Shown: positions 7,079 through 17,106 of the stretch, one piece after another
How the letters are laid out: each line of letters starts with the position of its first letter
Position numbering within the stretch: position 1 is the stretch's first letter
NCBI RefSeq assembly: GCF_001864935.2
Contig: NZ_CP126267.1
Coordinates: 930,001 to 994,000 of the forward strand
Reading direction: 5' to 3'
Length of the DNA: 64,000 nucleotides
From: Curtobacterium sp. MCBA15_012
GTDB taxonomy: Bacteria; Actinomycetota; Actinomycetes; Actinomycetales; Microbacteriaceae
The notes under the pieces: generated by a model
The model's database searches: none
The model's input: only the letters and a program-made list of their open reading frames with translations
What the model was told of the DNA's origin: nothing
Position numbers and translations under genes: made by a program

Positions 7079-8323
7079 ATGGCGACGACCGTGACGGCAC
7101 CCCGTGGCATGCGTGACTTCCTCCCCGCGGACAAGGCCCGGCGCGAGCACGTGCTCGGCGTCGTCCGCGACGTGTACGCCCGCCACGGGTTCGACGAGAT
7201 CGAGACCCCCGTGGTCGAGGACGCCGCCCGCCTGCACTCCGGCCTGGGCGGCGACAACGAGAAGCTCGCGTTCGCCGTGATGAAGCGCGGGCTGGGCGTC
7301 GAAGACCTGCAGCGGGCCGAGGCGCCTCTCGACCTCGCCGACCTCGGGCTCCGGTTCGACCTCACCGTCCCGCTGGCCCGCTTCTACGCCTCGCACCGGG
7401 CAGAGCTGCCGTCGGTGTTCCGATCGGTGCAGATCGCTCCCGTGTGGCGTGCGGAGCGCCCGCAGAAGGGGCGCTACCGCCAGTTCGTGCAGTGCGACAT
7501 CGACGTGCTCGGCGAGCCCGGCCAGCTGGCGGAGATCGAGCTCATCCGCGCGACGACCGCGGCGCTCGACGCCCTCGGCATCGCCGGCACGACGATCCGC
7601 ATCAACGACCGCCGCATCCTGCTGGCCCTGCTCGCCTCGTGGGGCATCGCCGAGCCGGCGACGGCGGACCGCGCGCTCATCACCGTCGACAAGCTCGACA
7701 AGATCGGCGCGGACGGCGTGGCCGCCGAGCTCCGTGACGTCATCGGCGCGGACCTGCCCGGGCTCGAGGACACCATCCGCGCGCTCGAGGCCGCCGACTG
7801 GGACACCGCCCGCGGTGCCGACTGGCTCGACGCCGAGGCGTTCGCCGACCTGGAGCGTCTGCGCTCGGCGCTGCCCGGTGTCGACCTGCGCTTCGACCCC
7901 ACGCTCGTGCGCGGCATGGGCTACTACACGGGGACGATCTTCGAGGTCGCGCACCCCGACTTCGGCTACAGCCTGGGCGGCGGCGGACGCTACGACGGCA
8001 TGATCGGGCGGTTCCTCGGCCAGGACGTCCCGGCCGTCGGCTTCTCGCTCGGGTTCGAGCGGCTCGTCGACCTCGTGACGCTGCCCGAGTCGGCCGAGTC
8101 CGACGCCGTCGTGCTCGTGTACGACAAGGACGTCGACCCGGTCCGGCTCGCGGCGCTGAAGTCCGAGGCGCTCGCGACACACCGACGCGTCCGACTCGAG
8201 CGACGGACGAAGAACACGAAGAACCTGCTCGCGGGACTGGCCGAGCAGGGGTTCGACGCCTTCGCGAGCGTGCGCGCCGACACGGAGACGCTCGAGGGCG
8301 TGGAGTTCCGACCGCTCGCCTGA
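7079..8323 (+). CDS. hisS: Histidyl-tRNA synthetase
   Basis: The 414-residue class II synthetase charges tRNA-His. Family landmarks are PRGMRDFLP at the N-terminus, the motif 2 region around RYRQFVQCDIDVLG, and the HisRS glycine-rich LGGGGRYDGMIGRF. Motif 3 is PAVGFSLGFERL. The C-terminal ~90 residues form the anticodon-binding domain. The ATG at 7079 fits the domain start and has AGGATCGAGG just upstream; the longer upstream frame has no similarity. eno begins 93 bp downstream in the same direction. Confidence 0.97.
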   Translation: MATTVTAPRGMRDFLPADKARREHVLGVVRDVYARHGFDEIETPVVEDAARLHSGLGGDNEKLAFAVMKRGLGVEDLQRAEAPLDLADLGLRFDLTVPLARFYASHRAELPSVFRSVQIAPVWRAERPQKGRYRQFVQCDIDVLGEPGQLAEIELIRATTAALDALGIAGTTIRINDRRILLALLASWGIAEPATADRALITVDKLDKIGADGVAAELRDVIGADLPGLEDTIRALEAADWDTARGADWLDAEAFADLERLRSALPGVDLRFDPTLVRGMGYYTGTIFEVAHPDFGYSLGGGGRYDGMIGRFLGQDVPAVGFSLGFERLVDLVTLPESAESDAVVLVYDKDVDPVRLAALKSEALATHRRVRLERRTKNTKNLLAGLAEQGFDAFASVRADTETLEGVEFRPLA

Positions 8324-9700
<1,377 letters not shown>

Positions 9701-9721
9701 TCGGCACACCGTCACACGTCG

Positions 9722-9751
9722 GACGCCGTCCTCCTCCGGGAGGGCGGCGTC
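9722..9751 (+). terminator. eno terminator hairpin
   Basis: The arms GACGCCGTCCT and AGGGCGGCGTC pair with one mismatch 22 bp after the eno stop. Confidence 0.7.
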
Positions 9752-10032
9752 TCGCCGTTCCCGGCACGTCCGGCCCGCTCGGCGGCGCGCCCGTCACCGT
9801 CGCCGAGCGGGCCCGATCCGTCACGACGGGCGCCGCCGCCCGACCGATCCGGCCCGCGCGGCGGACGTGAGCGGCACGTCCTGCCCGCTCGGGGGCCCGG
9901 CCAGCCGTGTGGTGAGGCGCCCCTCGCGGCAGAGGTGCGTCGCGCCTCCCGGCCGCTGGGAGGGTGCCGAGCGACGCACGACGGTCCGCGTGCCGGGCCA
10001 CGGGACCGACCGGCCCGGGTTATCGTCGGACC
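9752..10032. other. Structured gap between eno and ftsB
   Basis: This gap contains no gene but has two further inverted repeats. A 13-bp one (GGCCCGCTCGGCG) lies at 9772-9784/9801-9813. A long imperfect hairpin at 9935-9979 has outer arms GTGCGTCGC/GCGACGCAC and an inner CCTCCC/GGGAGG core, reminiscent of the dispersed palindrome family. The phrase CGGCACGTCC.GCCCGCTCGG also occurs twice (about 9762 and 9872). Confidence 0.6.
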
Positions 10033-10584
10033 GTGCCCAGTCAGAAGCCCCGCGTCCGCCGCGTCCCCGTGGCCATGCCGGCGACCGGCACGGGCGAGCA
10101 GCCCTGGTACCGCTCGATCCGGTTCTCCGGGTTCAGCCTGCTCATGCTCGCGATCATCGTGCTGTTCGTCGTGGTGCTCGCGCCCTCGCTGCGGACGCTC
10201 GTGCAGCAGCAGGAGCAGATCGCCCAGCAGCAGCGCGAGGTCGCCGCGCAGAAGGCCGACGTCGCGCAGAAGAAGCAGGACGTCGCGCGGTGGGACGACC
10301 CCGCGTACATCGAGGCGCAGGCGCGCGACCGGCTGCTCTACGTCTACCCGGGCGAGGAGAGCTACCTCGTCATGGGCGCCGACCAGGGTCGCGGTGACGA
10401 CCGGACGACCACCGACTCCGGCAGCCCGGTGAGCGCGAAGGTGCAGACGCCGAAGGTCGACTGGGTGCAGGCGATGCTGTCGTCGGTGCTCGAGTCCGGC
10501 CTGACCAAGAAGACCACCGAGCAGCTCGTGGCGCCCGACGTCTCGGGGACCGGCGAGCCGACGGGGTCCTCCACCGGGAAGTGA
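10033..10584 (+). CDS. Septum formation initiator, FtsB/DivIC family
   Basis: The 183-residue bitopic protein has a cytoplasmic N-terminus of ~35 residues, one membrane span (FSLLMLAIIVLFVVVLA) and a periplasmic Gln/Lys-rich coiled coil (LVQQQEQIAQQQREVAAQK). The coiled coil is followed by the family motif WDDPAYIEAQARDRL. It belongs to the divisome complex with FtsL and FtsQ. The C-terminal ~70 residues are low-complexity. The GTG start at 10033 sits 6 nt after TATCGT with no ribosome binding site, so the mRNA is probably leaderless. Confidence 0.9.
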   Translation: MPSQKPRVRRVPVAMPATGTGEQPWYRSIRFSGFSLLMLAIIVLFVVVLAPSLRTLVQQQEQIAQQQREVAAQKADVAQKKQDVARWDDPAYIEAQARDRLLYVYPGEESYLVMGADQGRGDDRTTTDSGSPVSAKVQTPKVDWVQAMLSSVLESGLTKKTTEQLVAPDVSGTGEPTGSSTGK

Positions 10585-10684
10585 GCCGGGCCCGACCCGA
10601 GCAGGGAACCGGGCTCGACCATCGGCAGGGGGGCGCCGTCACCGAGTAGGCCCCCGGCCGGGACTCCGCTAGGCTCACGTGCCC

Positions 10685-11233
10685 GTGACGACACCTCCCT
10701 TCGACCCGCCCTCCGAACGCGACATCCAGGTCGTCTCGGCGCAGCTCGGACGACCGGCGCGTGACGTCATCGGCATCGCGGCACGCTGCGTCTGCGGCAA
10801 CCCGACCGTCGTGTCGACGAAGCCCCGGCTCGGCAACGGCACCCCGTTCCCGACCCTGTACTACCTGTGCCACCCCGCGGCCACCGCCGCGGTCAGCACC
10901 CTCGAGGCGAACCAGGTGATGCCCGAACTGGCTGCCCTGCTCGAGGACGAGACCGTGGCGGCGCAGTACCGGGCCGCGCACGAGTCCTACCTGGCCGACC
11001 GTGAGTCCATCGAGCACGTCGACGAGATCGACGGCATCAGCGCAGGTGGCATGCCCACCCGCGTGAAGTGCCTGCACGCGCTCGTCGGACACGCACTCGC
11101 CGCCGGACCCGGCGTCAACCCCATCGGCGACCGCGCACTCGAACGAGTCGCCTGGTCGCCCTCCCGGTGTGAGTGCCGGGCGTATGATGGCCTGGCAGAC
11201 GCTGGAGTCGGGGCGGGTGGCGGCGAAGTCTGA
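10685..11233 (+). CDS. DUF501 protein
   Basis: The 182-residue actinobacterial protein has DUF501 features: RDVIGIAARCVCGNPTVV, PTLYYLCHP near residues 55-63, and GMPTRVKCLHALVGH followed by NPIG. The conserved Cys and His residues suggest metal binding, but the function is unknown. Two GTG codons are possible (10679 and 10685). I chose 10685 because TAGGCT at 10670-10675 then lies at leaderless distance. The protein follows ftsB as in many relatives; the ppx gene often found next is replaced here by ndh. Confidence 0.85.
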   Translation: MTTPPFDPPSERDIQVVSAQLGRPARDVIGIAARCVCGNPTVVSTKPRLGNGTPFPTLYYLCHPAATAAVSTLEANQVMPELAALLEDETVAAQYRAAHESYLADRESIEHVDEIDGISAGGMPTRVKCLHALVGHALAAGPGVNPIGDRALERVAWSPSRCECRAYDGLADAGVGAGGGEV

Positions 11234-11274
11234 CCTGACTCTCGGCAAACCCCCATCCAAGGAGATCATCCCCC

Positions 11275-12741
11275 GTGCCCAAGATCCTCGTCGTCGGCGG
11301 CGGTTACGCCGGTTTCTACACCGCCTGGAAGCTCGAGAAGCACCTTCGCCAGGGCGAAGCCGAGGTCGTCATGGTGGACCCGCTGCCGTACATGACGTAC
11401 CAGCCGTTCCTGCCCGAGGTCGCCGCCGGTTCCATCGAGCCGCGCCACGCGATCGTCTCGCACCGCCGTCACCTCAAGAAGACCCGCGTCGTCACGGCGA
11501 AGGTCACCGCGGTCGACCACGCCACCAAGACCGCGACCATCACGCCCGCCGTCGGTGAGCCGTGGCAGGAGTCGTACGACCAGATCGTCATGACCGCCGG
11601 TGCCGTCTCGCGCACCTTCCCGATCCCGGGCGTCGCGGACGAGGCCATCGGTCTGAAGACCATCGAGGAGGCCGCGGCCATCCGCGACAAGATCCTCACG
11701 AACTTCCACAAGGCAGCGACCCTGCCGGCCGGTCCCGAGCGCGACCGTCTGCTCACGGTCGTCGTCGTCGGCGGTGGCTTCGCCGGCATCGAGGTGTTCG
11801 CCGAGCTCCGCTCGTTCGCCTCGGACCTGCTGAAGAGCTACCCCGAGCTGTCCTTCGACGACACGCACTTCCACCTCGTCGAGGCGATGGGCCGCATCAT
11901 GCCCGAGGTCTCGCTCGAGACGACGCACTGGGTGCTCGAGAACCTCGCGTCGCGCGGTGCCGTCGTGCACCTCGACACGCAGCTCGCCTCGGCCGAGGGC
12001 GGCGTCTGCCAGCTCAAGGCCAAGGACGACTCGATCGAGACCATCGAGTCCGACCTCATCATCTGGACCGCGGGCGTCATGGCGAACCCGATGGTCAAGG
12101 GCACCGACTTCCCGCTCGAGCAGCGTGGTCGCATCCGCGTCCAGCCGGACCTCCGGGTCGTGGACGACAACGGTGTGGTCGCCGACGCGTGGGCCTGCGG
12201 CGACGTCGCGGCCGTGCCGGACCTCACTGGCGGCGGCGTGGGCGGCTTCTGCGTCCCGAACGCCCAGCACGCGGTCCGTCAGGCGAAGCAGCTGGCCAAG
12301 AACCTGGTCGCGGTCATCCGCGGCGAGGCGACGGTCGACTACAAGCACGCGAACCTCGGTGCGGTCGCGGGCCTCGGCCTCGGGACCGGCGTGTTCCAGT
12401 CCGGCAAGTTCGCGATGAAGGGCTTCCTCGCCTGGGGCGCCCACCGCGGCTACCACGGCCTGGCGATGCCGTCGTGGGAGCGCAAGTGGCGCGTCATCGG
12501 CGACTGGGTGGGTGGCTTCTTCCTCGGCCGCGACATCGCGTCGCTCGACGACCGCGAGACCCCGCGCACCGCGTTCGAGACGTTCGCGTCGCGTCCGAAG
12601 GCCGCCGTCGAGGCGCCCGCCGCCGCGCCGGCTCCGGAGGAGGGCAAGCCCGCCGACGCCGCCGGTCCGGCGTACGCCACCCCGGCCGAGGACGTCTCGA
12701 AGGACGCCGCGCCCGTCGAGGCCACGGCCGACGCCAAGTAG
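11275..12741 (+). CDS. ndh: Type II NADH dehydrogenase
   Basis: The 488-residue, single-subunit, non-proton-pumping NADH:menaquinone oxidoreductase is a peripheral membrane flavoprotein. The FAD-binding GGGYAG lies at residues 8-13 and the NADH-binding GGGFAG at 166-171. The typical ACGDVAAVPD segment precedes the second FAD contact, and the C-terminal region around WERKWRVIGDWVGGFFLGRD fits the membrane-binding part. The last ~60 residues are an Ala/Pro/Glu-rich tail not expected in the core family. The GTG start has AAGGAG 11 nt upstream. A strong terminator follows. Confidence 0.95.
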   Translation: MPKILVVGGGYAGFYTAWKLEKHLRQGEAEVVMVDPLPYMTYQPFLPEVAAGSIEPRHAIVSHRRHLKKTRVVTAKVTAVDHATKTATITPAVGEPWQESYDQIVMTAGAVSRTFPIPGVADEAIGLKTIEEAAAIRDKILTNFHKAATLPAGPERDRLLTVVVVGGGFAGIEVFAELRSFASDLLKSYPELSFDDTHFHLVEAMGRIMPEVSLETTHWVLENLASRGAVVHLDTQLASAEGGVCQLKAKDDSIETIESDLIIWTAGVMANPMVKGTDFPLEQRGRIRVQPDLRVVDDNGVVADAWACGDVAAVPDLTGGGVGGFCVPNAQHAVRQAKQLAKNLVAVIRGEATVDYKHANLGAVAGLGLGTGVFQSGKFAMKGFLAWGAHRGYHGLAMPSWERKWRVIGDWVGGFFLGRDIASLDDRETPRTAFETFASRPKAAVEAPAAAPAPEEGKPADAAGPAYATPAEDVSKDAAPVEATADAK

Positions 12742-12756
12742 CACCAGCTCGACATG

Positions 12757-12790
12757 CAGGGCGGCCACCCCGGACGGGGTGGCCGCCCTG
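12757..12790 (+). terminator. ndh terminator
   Basis: A perfect 15-bp stem (CAGGGCGGCCACCCC) with a 4-nt loop lies 15 bp after the ndh stop and ends just before the tRNA promoter. Confidence 0.85.
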
Positions 12791-12799
12791 CGGCGTCGG

Positions 12800-12805
12800 T
12801 AGGCT
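12800..12805 (+). promoter_or_regulatory. Probable -10 box of the tRNA gene
   Basis: TAGGCT lies 10 nt before the first base of the tRNA and directly follows the ndh terminator, so the tRNA appears to have its own promoter. Confidence 0.55.
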
Positions 12806-12815
12806 GTTGCGGCCC

Positions 12816-12889
12816 GCCCCCGTGGCCCAACTGGCAGAGGCATGCGACTTAAAATCGCCGAGTTGTGGGTTCGAGTCCCACCGGGGGTA
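12816..12889 (+). tRNA. tRNA with UAA anticodon (nominally Leu) and a short variable loop
   Basis: The 74-nt gene folds as a cloverleaf. The acceptor GCCCCCG pairs with CGGGGGT, with G-U at the first pair, and the discriminator is A. The D arm is GCC/GGC. The anticodon loop CTTAAAA gives anticodon UAA. The T arm is GTGGG/CCCAC with loop TTCGAGT. CCA is not encoded. The variable loop is only GAGTT (5 nt), a class I shape, whereas bacterial tRNA-Leu is class II with a long variable arm. One pair of the anticodon stem (T-C) is mismatched. The isotype is therefore uncertain. Confidence 0.85.
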
Positions 12890-12944
12890 CGGGACGGCCT
12901 GGAGGCGCGACCCGCCTCGGGCGCCCGGCCCGCGTCCGTCCCGT
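12889..12944 (+). terminator. Hairpin at the tRNA 3' end
   Basis: The arms ACGGGACGG (12889-12897) and CCGTCCCGT (12936-12944) enclose GC-rich sequence that includes GGAGGCGCG. The hairpin begins at the tRNA discriminator base and is a probable terminator. Confidence 0.5.
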
Positions 12945-12987
12945 GGCCGGGTCCGGCGACCGGGCGCGAGGACCTAGCATCGTCTCC

Positions 12988-14349
12988 GTGGTCGGACTCG
13001 GAAGCGCCCTCGCGAACCTGCGCAACGCCCTCGGTCGCCCCGAGGCCCACGTCGAGGTCGTCGACGGCGAGACGGTCCCGACCGGCATGCTGCTCGGCAC
13101 GCTCGGCGCGCTCCTGCTCGACGCCGGCAGCTCGGTCACCGACGTGCGGTCCGCGCTCGAGAAGGCCCGCGACACGGCCGGGGTCGGACCGTCGCTCGCG
13201 ATCGGGGTGCTCCCCGCACTCGTCATGGTGAGCGAGACCTCGACGGGCGCCGCCACGATCGTGAACGCCGAGGGCGTCGAGCTCTCGTTCCGCCAGGTCG
13301 CCCGCGCGAACCGACTGGTGCTCGGCCTCGAGAGCGGGTCGATCGCCCTCGCGGAGATCCCCGCCCGGGTCCGCGCGATCCGCGCCGTGACCGTCCCGCC
13401 GCCCGGGCTGCCGTGGGTGCTCGGGAACGCCCTGACCTCGGCCGGGCTCGCGGTCGTCTTCCGCTGCCCGTGGTGGGCGGTGCTCGTGGCCCTCGGCGTG
13501 GGCGCGCTCGTCGGCGTCCTCAGCCTGGTGCTCCGGCGGTTCCGCGAGGCCGTCGCGATCGTGCCGTTCCTCGCCGCATTCGGGTCGACGTCCATCGTGG
13601 GGCTCGTCGCCGCCGGGACCGGGTTCGACCACGTGCCGCTCTACGCGGTGTGCGCACCCGTGGCGGTGTTCGTGCCCGGCGCACTCATCACGAACGCCCT
13701 GCTCGAGCTCACGGCGGCGGACATCGTCACCGGGGCGTCGCGGCTCGTGCAGGGCCTCATCATGCTCGGCTTCATGGCTGCGGGCATCGCCGCGGGGAGC
13801 GCGCTGACGGGCCTGCGGGTCGACCCGGCCTCCGCCGCGCTCGTCGGCGAGGTCGCCGGGGTCGGCACGGACCGCGCCGGGTGGGAGGCCGTCCCGCCCT
13901 ACTGGGTGTCCTGGGTCGCGGTCGCCCTGCTCGCGGTCGGGATCAGCCTGGTGTTCGTCGCCGGGTGGAAGCTCACCGTGGCGTCCGTCGTCGTGATGAC
14001 CGCGGCCTACGCGCTCGTGTCCGGCGTGACGCCCATCGCCGGCAGCGTCGTCGCGACCGGCGTCACGGCCGCCGTCCTGTTCGTCGCGACCCGTCTGCTC
14101 GAACGGCTCGTGCCCGCGATCCCGGCGACCGTGTCGTTCCTGCCGGCGTTCCTGCTGCTCGTCCCGGGGACGGTCGGGCTGGTCGCCGTCGCCACCTCGG
14201 ACCCCGTCGCGCTCGGGACGCCCATCGCCACGTTCGTGAGCCTGTGCATCGGCACGAAGCTCGGTGGGCTGTTGCCGGGCCTGTTCCGGCGCAACGCGCC
14301 GCACACGCGGTCGATCCCGACGATGCCGGTGGACGAGCCGTCACCCTGA
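12988..14349 (+). CDS. Threonine/serine exporter, ThrE family
   Basis: The 453-residue protein has the fused ThrE layout. A ~130-residue soluble N-terminal DUF1212 part (with GTLGALLLDAGSS) is followed by about ten membrane spans, including GALVGVLSLVLRRF, VPFLAAFGSTSIVGLV and the C-terminal DUF3815-like half around FLPAFLLLVPGTVGLV. Family members export threonine and serine using the proton gradient. GTG 12988 lies 7 nt after TAGCAT without a ribosome binding site, which suggests a leaderless mRNA. It converges on the Ig-domain gene. Confidence 0.88.
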   Translation: MVGLGSALANLRNALGRPEAHVEVVDGETVPTGMLLGTLGALLLDAGSSVTDVRSALEKARDTAGVGPSLAIGVLPALVMVSETSTGAATIVNAEGVELSFRQVARANRLVLGLESGSIALAEIPARVRAIRAVTVPPPGLPWVLGNALTSAGLAVVFRCPWWAVLVALGVGALVGVLSLVLRRFREAVAIVPFLAAFGSTSIVGLVAAGTGFDHVPLYAVCAPVAVFVPGALITNALLELTAADIVTGASRLVQGLIMLGFMAAGIAAGSALTGLRVDPASAALVGEVAGVGTDRAGWEAVPPYWVSWVAVALLAVGISLVFVAGWKLTVASVVVMTAAYALVSGVTPIAGSVVATGVTAAVLFVATRLLERLVPAIPATVSFLPAFLLLVPGTVGLVAVATSDPVALGTPIATFVSLCIGTKLGGLLPGLFRRNAPHTRSIPTMPVDEPSP

Positions 14350-14443
14350 CCGTGCCTGACCGCACCGACCAGGGGGCAGCGCCGGGCCGACGTCGAGGAG
14401 CCGACCCGCGCCTCCCGGCCCGGCGCCGTGGCGCCCGCGGGGA

Positions 14444-16876
14444 TCAGCGCGCGGCGACCGGAGCCGTCCGGCGCAGCACCCACCACGTCGCGAGCGCCCC
14501 GAGCGCGCAGGTCACGGCGACCGCCGTGGCCGCGGTGCCGGCCGGACCGGCCGTACCGGGCCCGGACAGCACCGCCGTGCCGAGCGCGAGCGAGACCGCG
14601 GCGAGGGCGACGTACCGCGTCCGGGCGTGCGCCAGCAGCACCGCGCCCGCTGTGCCGGGGACGGGGACGAGCGACGCGACGAGCGCACCGACGCCGCCGA
14701 CGCACAGGGTGGTCGCGACCTCGGAGGTGAGGGCCGGCAGGAACCCGGTCTCGGGCGTGAGCGAGTGCAGCACCCACCCGGTGACCGCCAGCACGAGCAC
14801 CGCGGTCGTCCGTGCCGTCGCGACGCGCACCCCGTTCGCCGTCGTGGACGCGAGGCGGAGTGACCCGGTGCCGTCGCCCGGGCGACCGACGGGGACGAGG
14901 ACGAGCCCGAGCACGAGCGCGGGGGAGCAGTCGGCCGCCCGGGTCACCGCGCAGGCCACGAGTGCGACGGCCACGAGCCACGGCGAGACGCGGAAGCCGA
15001 CGAGGGCACGGTCCGAGCCGGCCGCCCAGCGCGTGGCGAGGACCACAGCCGCGGCGAGCAGGGCGGACCCGACCAGGACGGCCAGGGCGAGGCGGACGTA
15101 CCGGGCCTCGAGGGAGACACCGACGCCGAGGAGCGTCGTGACGGCGACGATCCCGACACCGAGGGTGACCGCCGCCCAGGTCGGCAGGACCTCGTCGCCG
15201 GGCCGACGCTCGGATCGCGGTCGGTTCCGTCCGAGCAGACCGACGAACGGGTTCCGGAGCCGTCCCCGCGCGGCCGCTCCCACGAGCGCCAACGGTGCCG
15301 CGACGAGCACCAGGAAGCCGACGGCGACGGCGGCGGCGGTGCCCGCCGTGGGCCACGACCAGGACGACTGGACGGTCGGGACGCCCCGGTCGAAGGAGGT
15401 GGACGCGGTCCAGTCGCCCGCGGGTCCGGTCCAGTCGCGTGACGCGCCCGAGCCGGGGCCGCCGTGACCAGCGGAGGGGCCGCCCGTGGTCCCCGCGCCA
15501 CCGTCGGACGGCGCGCCGGTACTCGTCCCGGTCCCCGCGGGGTCCGGGACCGGCGTGCCCGGACCGGCCGTCGCACCCGGACCGGCACCCGCACGCGTCG
15601 GCGTCGTGCCCCGGCCCGGGGTGGGCGTGCCGGCGCTGGCGGTGGCGCCCGCGACGGCGTCCCCGGCGACGACCACCCGCACGACCGACGAGGACGGTGA
15701 GAAGTTGCCCGCGGCGTCCTGCTGGGTCGCGGTGAGGTCGTGGGAGCCGGCCGTCGCGCCGGGGCCGGACGTGGTGCACCGCCACGTTCCGTCACCACCG
15801 ACGGTCGTGCGGCAGACGGGTGCGCGGTCGAGGTACACCGTCAGGACGGCAGCCGGTTCGCCGGTGCCGCTGACCGTGGTGGTGGCCTCGGTCAGCCGGT
15901 CGCCCGACACCGGCGCCGTGACGACGGGGGCGGCCGGCGCGGAGCGGTCCAGGACCACGCGTTGCGGTGCGGACGCCGCGCTGCGGAGGTCGGACCGGTA
16001 GCCGGCCGCGGTGCTCGCGGTCTGGGTGGCGGTGACGGTGAGCTGACCGTCCTGGGCACCGGTGGCCGCGAGGGGCACGGTCCAGCGACCGTCGGCCCCG
16101 ACGATCGCCGAGGCCTCGCCGGTCGAACCGGCCACGGCGACGGCGACGCGGGCGCCGGCGAGGCCGGTGCCGCTCACCGGGCCGACGGTGGCACCGGCGG
16201 TCGTGACGACGGGCGGGACGACGACGTCCGACGCCGGCGCGGCGGCCGAGCCGAGGGCGGGGTCGGTGCGGTCGGTCACGGTGAAGACCTGCTGCGGTCC
16301 CGAGCGCACCGTCGCCAGGCACGCCCAGGAGCCGTCGGCCGCGACGGTCGTCCCGCAGCCCGTGTCAGCCGGACCGGAGACCTGCACCGCGTGCCCGGCC
16401 GTGCCGCTGCCGTTGAAACGGACCGTCGCCGTCGTCACGTCGCCCGGGTCGGCGATCGTGGGACGGGTCACCGGTGGGTCGGTGGGCGTCGGGGTCGGTG
16501 TCCCCGGGCGCCCGGTGGCCGGCGGCAGGGTGCCGAGCAGCGGCGTGCGGTCGGGGGCGCCGGTCGACGAGCCGGCGGCAGGGGTCTGGGCCTCGGCCGC
16601 GGCGGGGGCCTCGGCGGCGAGGGCTTCGGTGGAGGCGGTCAGCGGCGACGCCGTCGCGGTGTTCCCGGCGGTCACCGCCGGTGTCGTCGTGGCGGGTGCG
16701 GCGGTGTCGGCCAGCGCCGCGGGGGCGATCACCAGCAGGCCGGCGACCGCGGCGACGAGGGCGGCGCCGAGGGCACCCGCGCGGGCTCGTCGACGCCCGC
16801 GGGGTCGCTCGGCTGGGCCGTCGTCCCCGACGGCCCGTTCGTCCACGTTGTCCCCGAGCGTGTTCACCGTTTCCAT
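14444..16876 (-). CDS. Large Ig-domain surface protein with a C-terminal multi-span membrane domain
   Basis: The 810-residue product has several parts. It begins with an Arg-rich segment and an N-terminal signal or anchor (about residues 33-57), then an Ala/Pro/Thr-rich stretch. Three bacterial Ig-like modules follow (roughly residues 145-390), each with the pattern V.G.G.PG..V...V..DG.W.C. A Gly/Pro/Thr-rich linker follows (~390-510), and then about nine hydrophobic spans to the end. The start at 16876 was chosen because a short basic lead precedes the signal, but its ribosome binding site is weak. No whole-length family is recognised. The Ig part should be extracytoplasmic. A cell-envelope role is inferred. 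Confidence 0.8.
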   Translation of the reverse strand: METVNTLGDNVDERAVGDDGPAERPRGRRRARAGALGAALVAAVAGLLVIAPAALADTAAPATTTPAVTAGNTATASPLTASTEALAAEAPAAAEAQTPAAGSSTGAPDRTPLLGTLPPATGRPGTPTPTPTDPPVTRPTIADPGDVTTATVRFNGSGTAGHAVQVSGPADTGCGTTVAADGSWACLATVRSGPQQVFTVTDRTDPALGSAAAPASDVVVPPVVTTAGATVGPVSGTGLAGARVAVAVAGSTGEASAIVGADGRWTVPLAATGAQDGQLTVTATQTASTAAGYRSDLRSAASAPQRVVLDRSAPAAPVVTAPVSGDRLTEATTTVSGTGEPAAVLTVYLDRAPVCRTTVGGDGTWRCTTSGPGATAGSHDLTATQQDAAGNFSPSSSVVRVVVAGDAVAGATASAGTPTPGRGTTPTRAGAGPGATAGPGTPVPDPAGTGTSTGAPSDGGAGTTGGPSAGHGGPGSGASRDWTGPAGDWTASTSFDRGVPTVQSSWSWPTAGTAAAVAVGFLVLVAAPLALVGAAARGRLRNPFVGLLGRNRPRSERRPGDEVLPTWAAVTLGVGIVAVTTLLGVGVSLEARYVRLALAVLVGSALLAAAVVLATRWAAGSDRALVGFRVSPWLVAVALVACAVTRAADCSPALVLGLVLVPVGRPGDGTGSLRLASTTANGVRVATARTTAVLVLAVTGWVLHSLTPETGFLPALTSEVATTLCVGGVGALVASLVPVPGTAGAVLLAHARTRYVALAAVSLALGTAVLSGPGTAGPAGTAATAVAVTCALGALATWWVLRRTAPVAAR

Positions 16877-17106
16877 CACACGTGATCGCGGCGCTCGGGT
16901 CAATCCACCACACGGATGACACCCACGTCGGCCGGTCGGCCAGGGCGACTGCCGCACGCGAGGTGGACGCCACTCGGGAATCCCCCGTGAACCGAGGCTC
17001 CCGTCCGGCGGTCAGGGTGCTGCTCGGTAGGATCGACAACGGCCGTCAGACGGCCTCGCACCCGCGCTGCACCCCGCGGGACCCGACGCGCAGAGGAGTA
17101 CACGCG

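Noticed and set aside
12816..12889. tRNA as an integration site of the accessory island
   Set aside because: The island is 6 kb away on the other side of eno and ndh, and no partial tRNA copy is seen at its borders.
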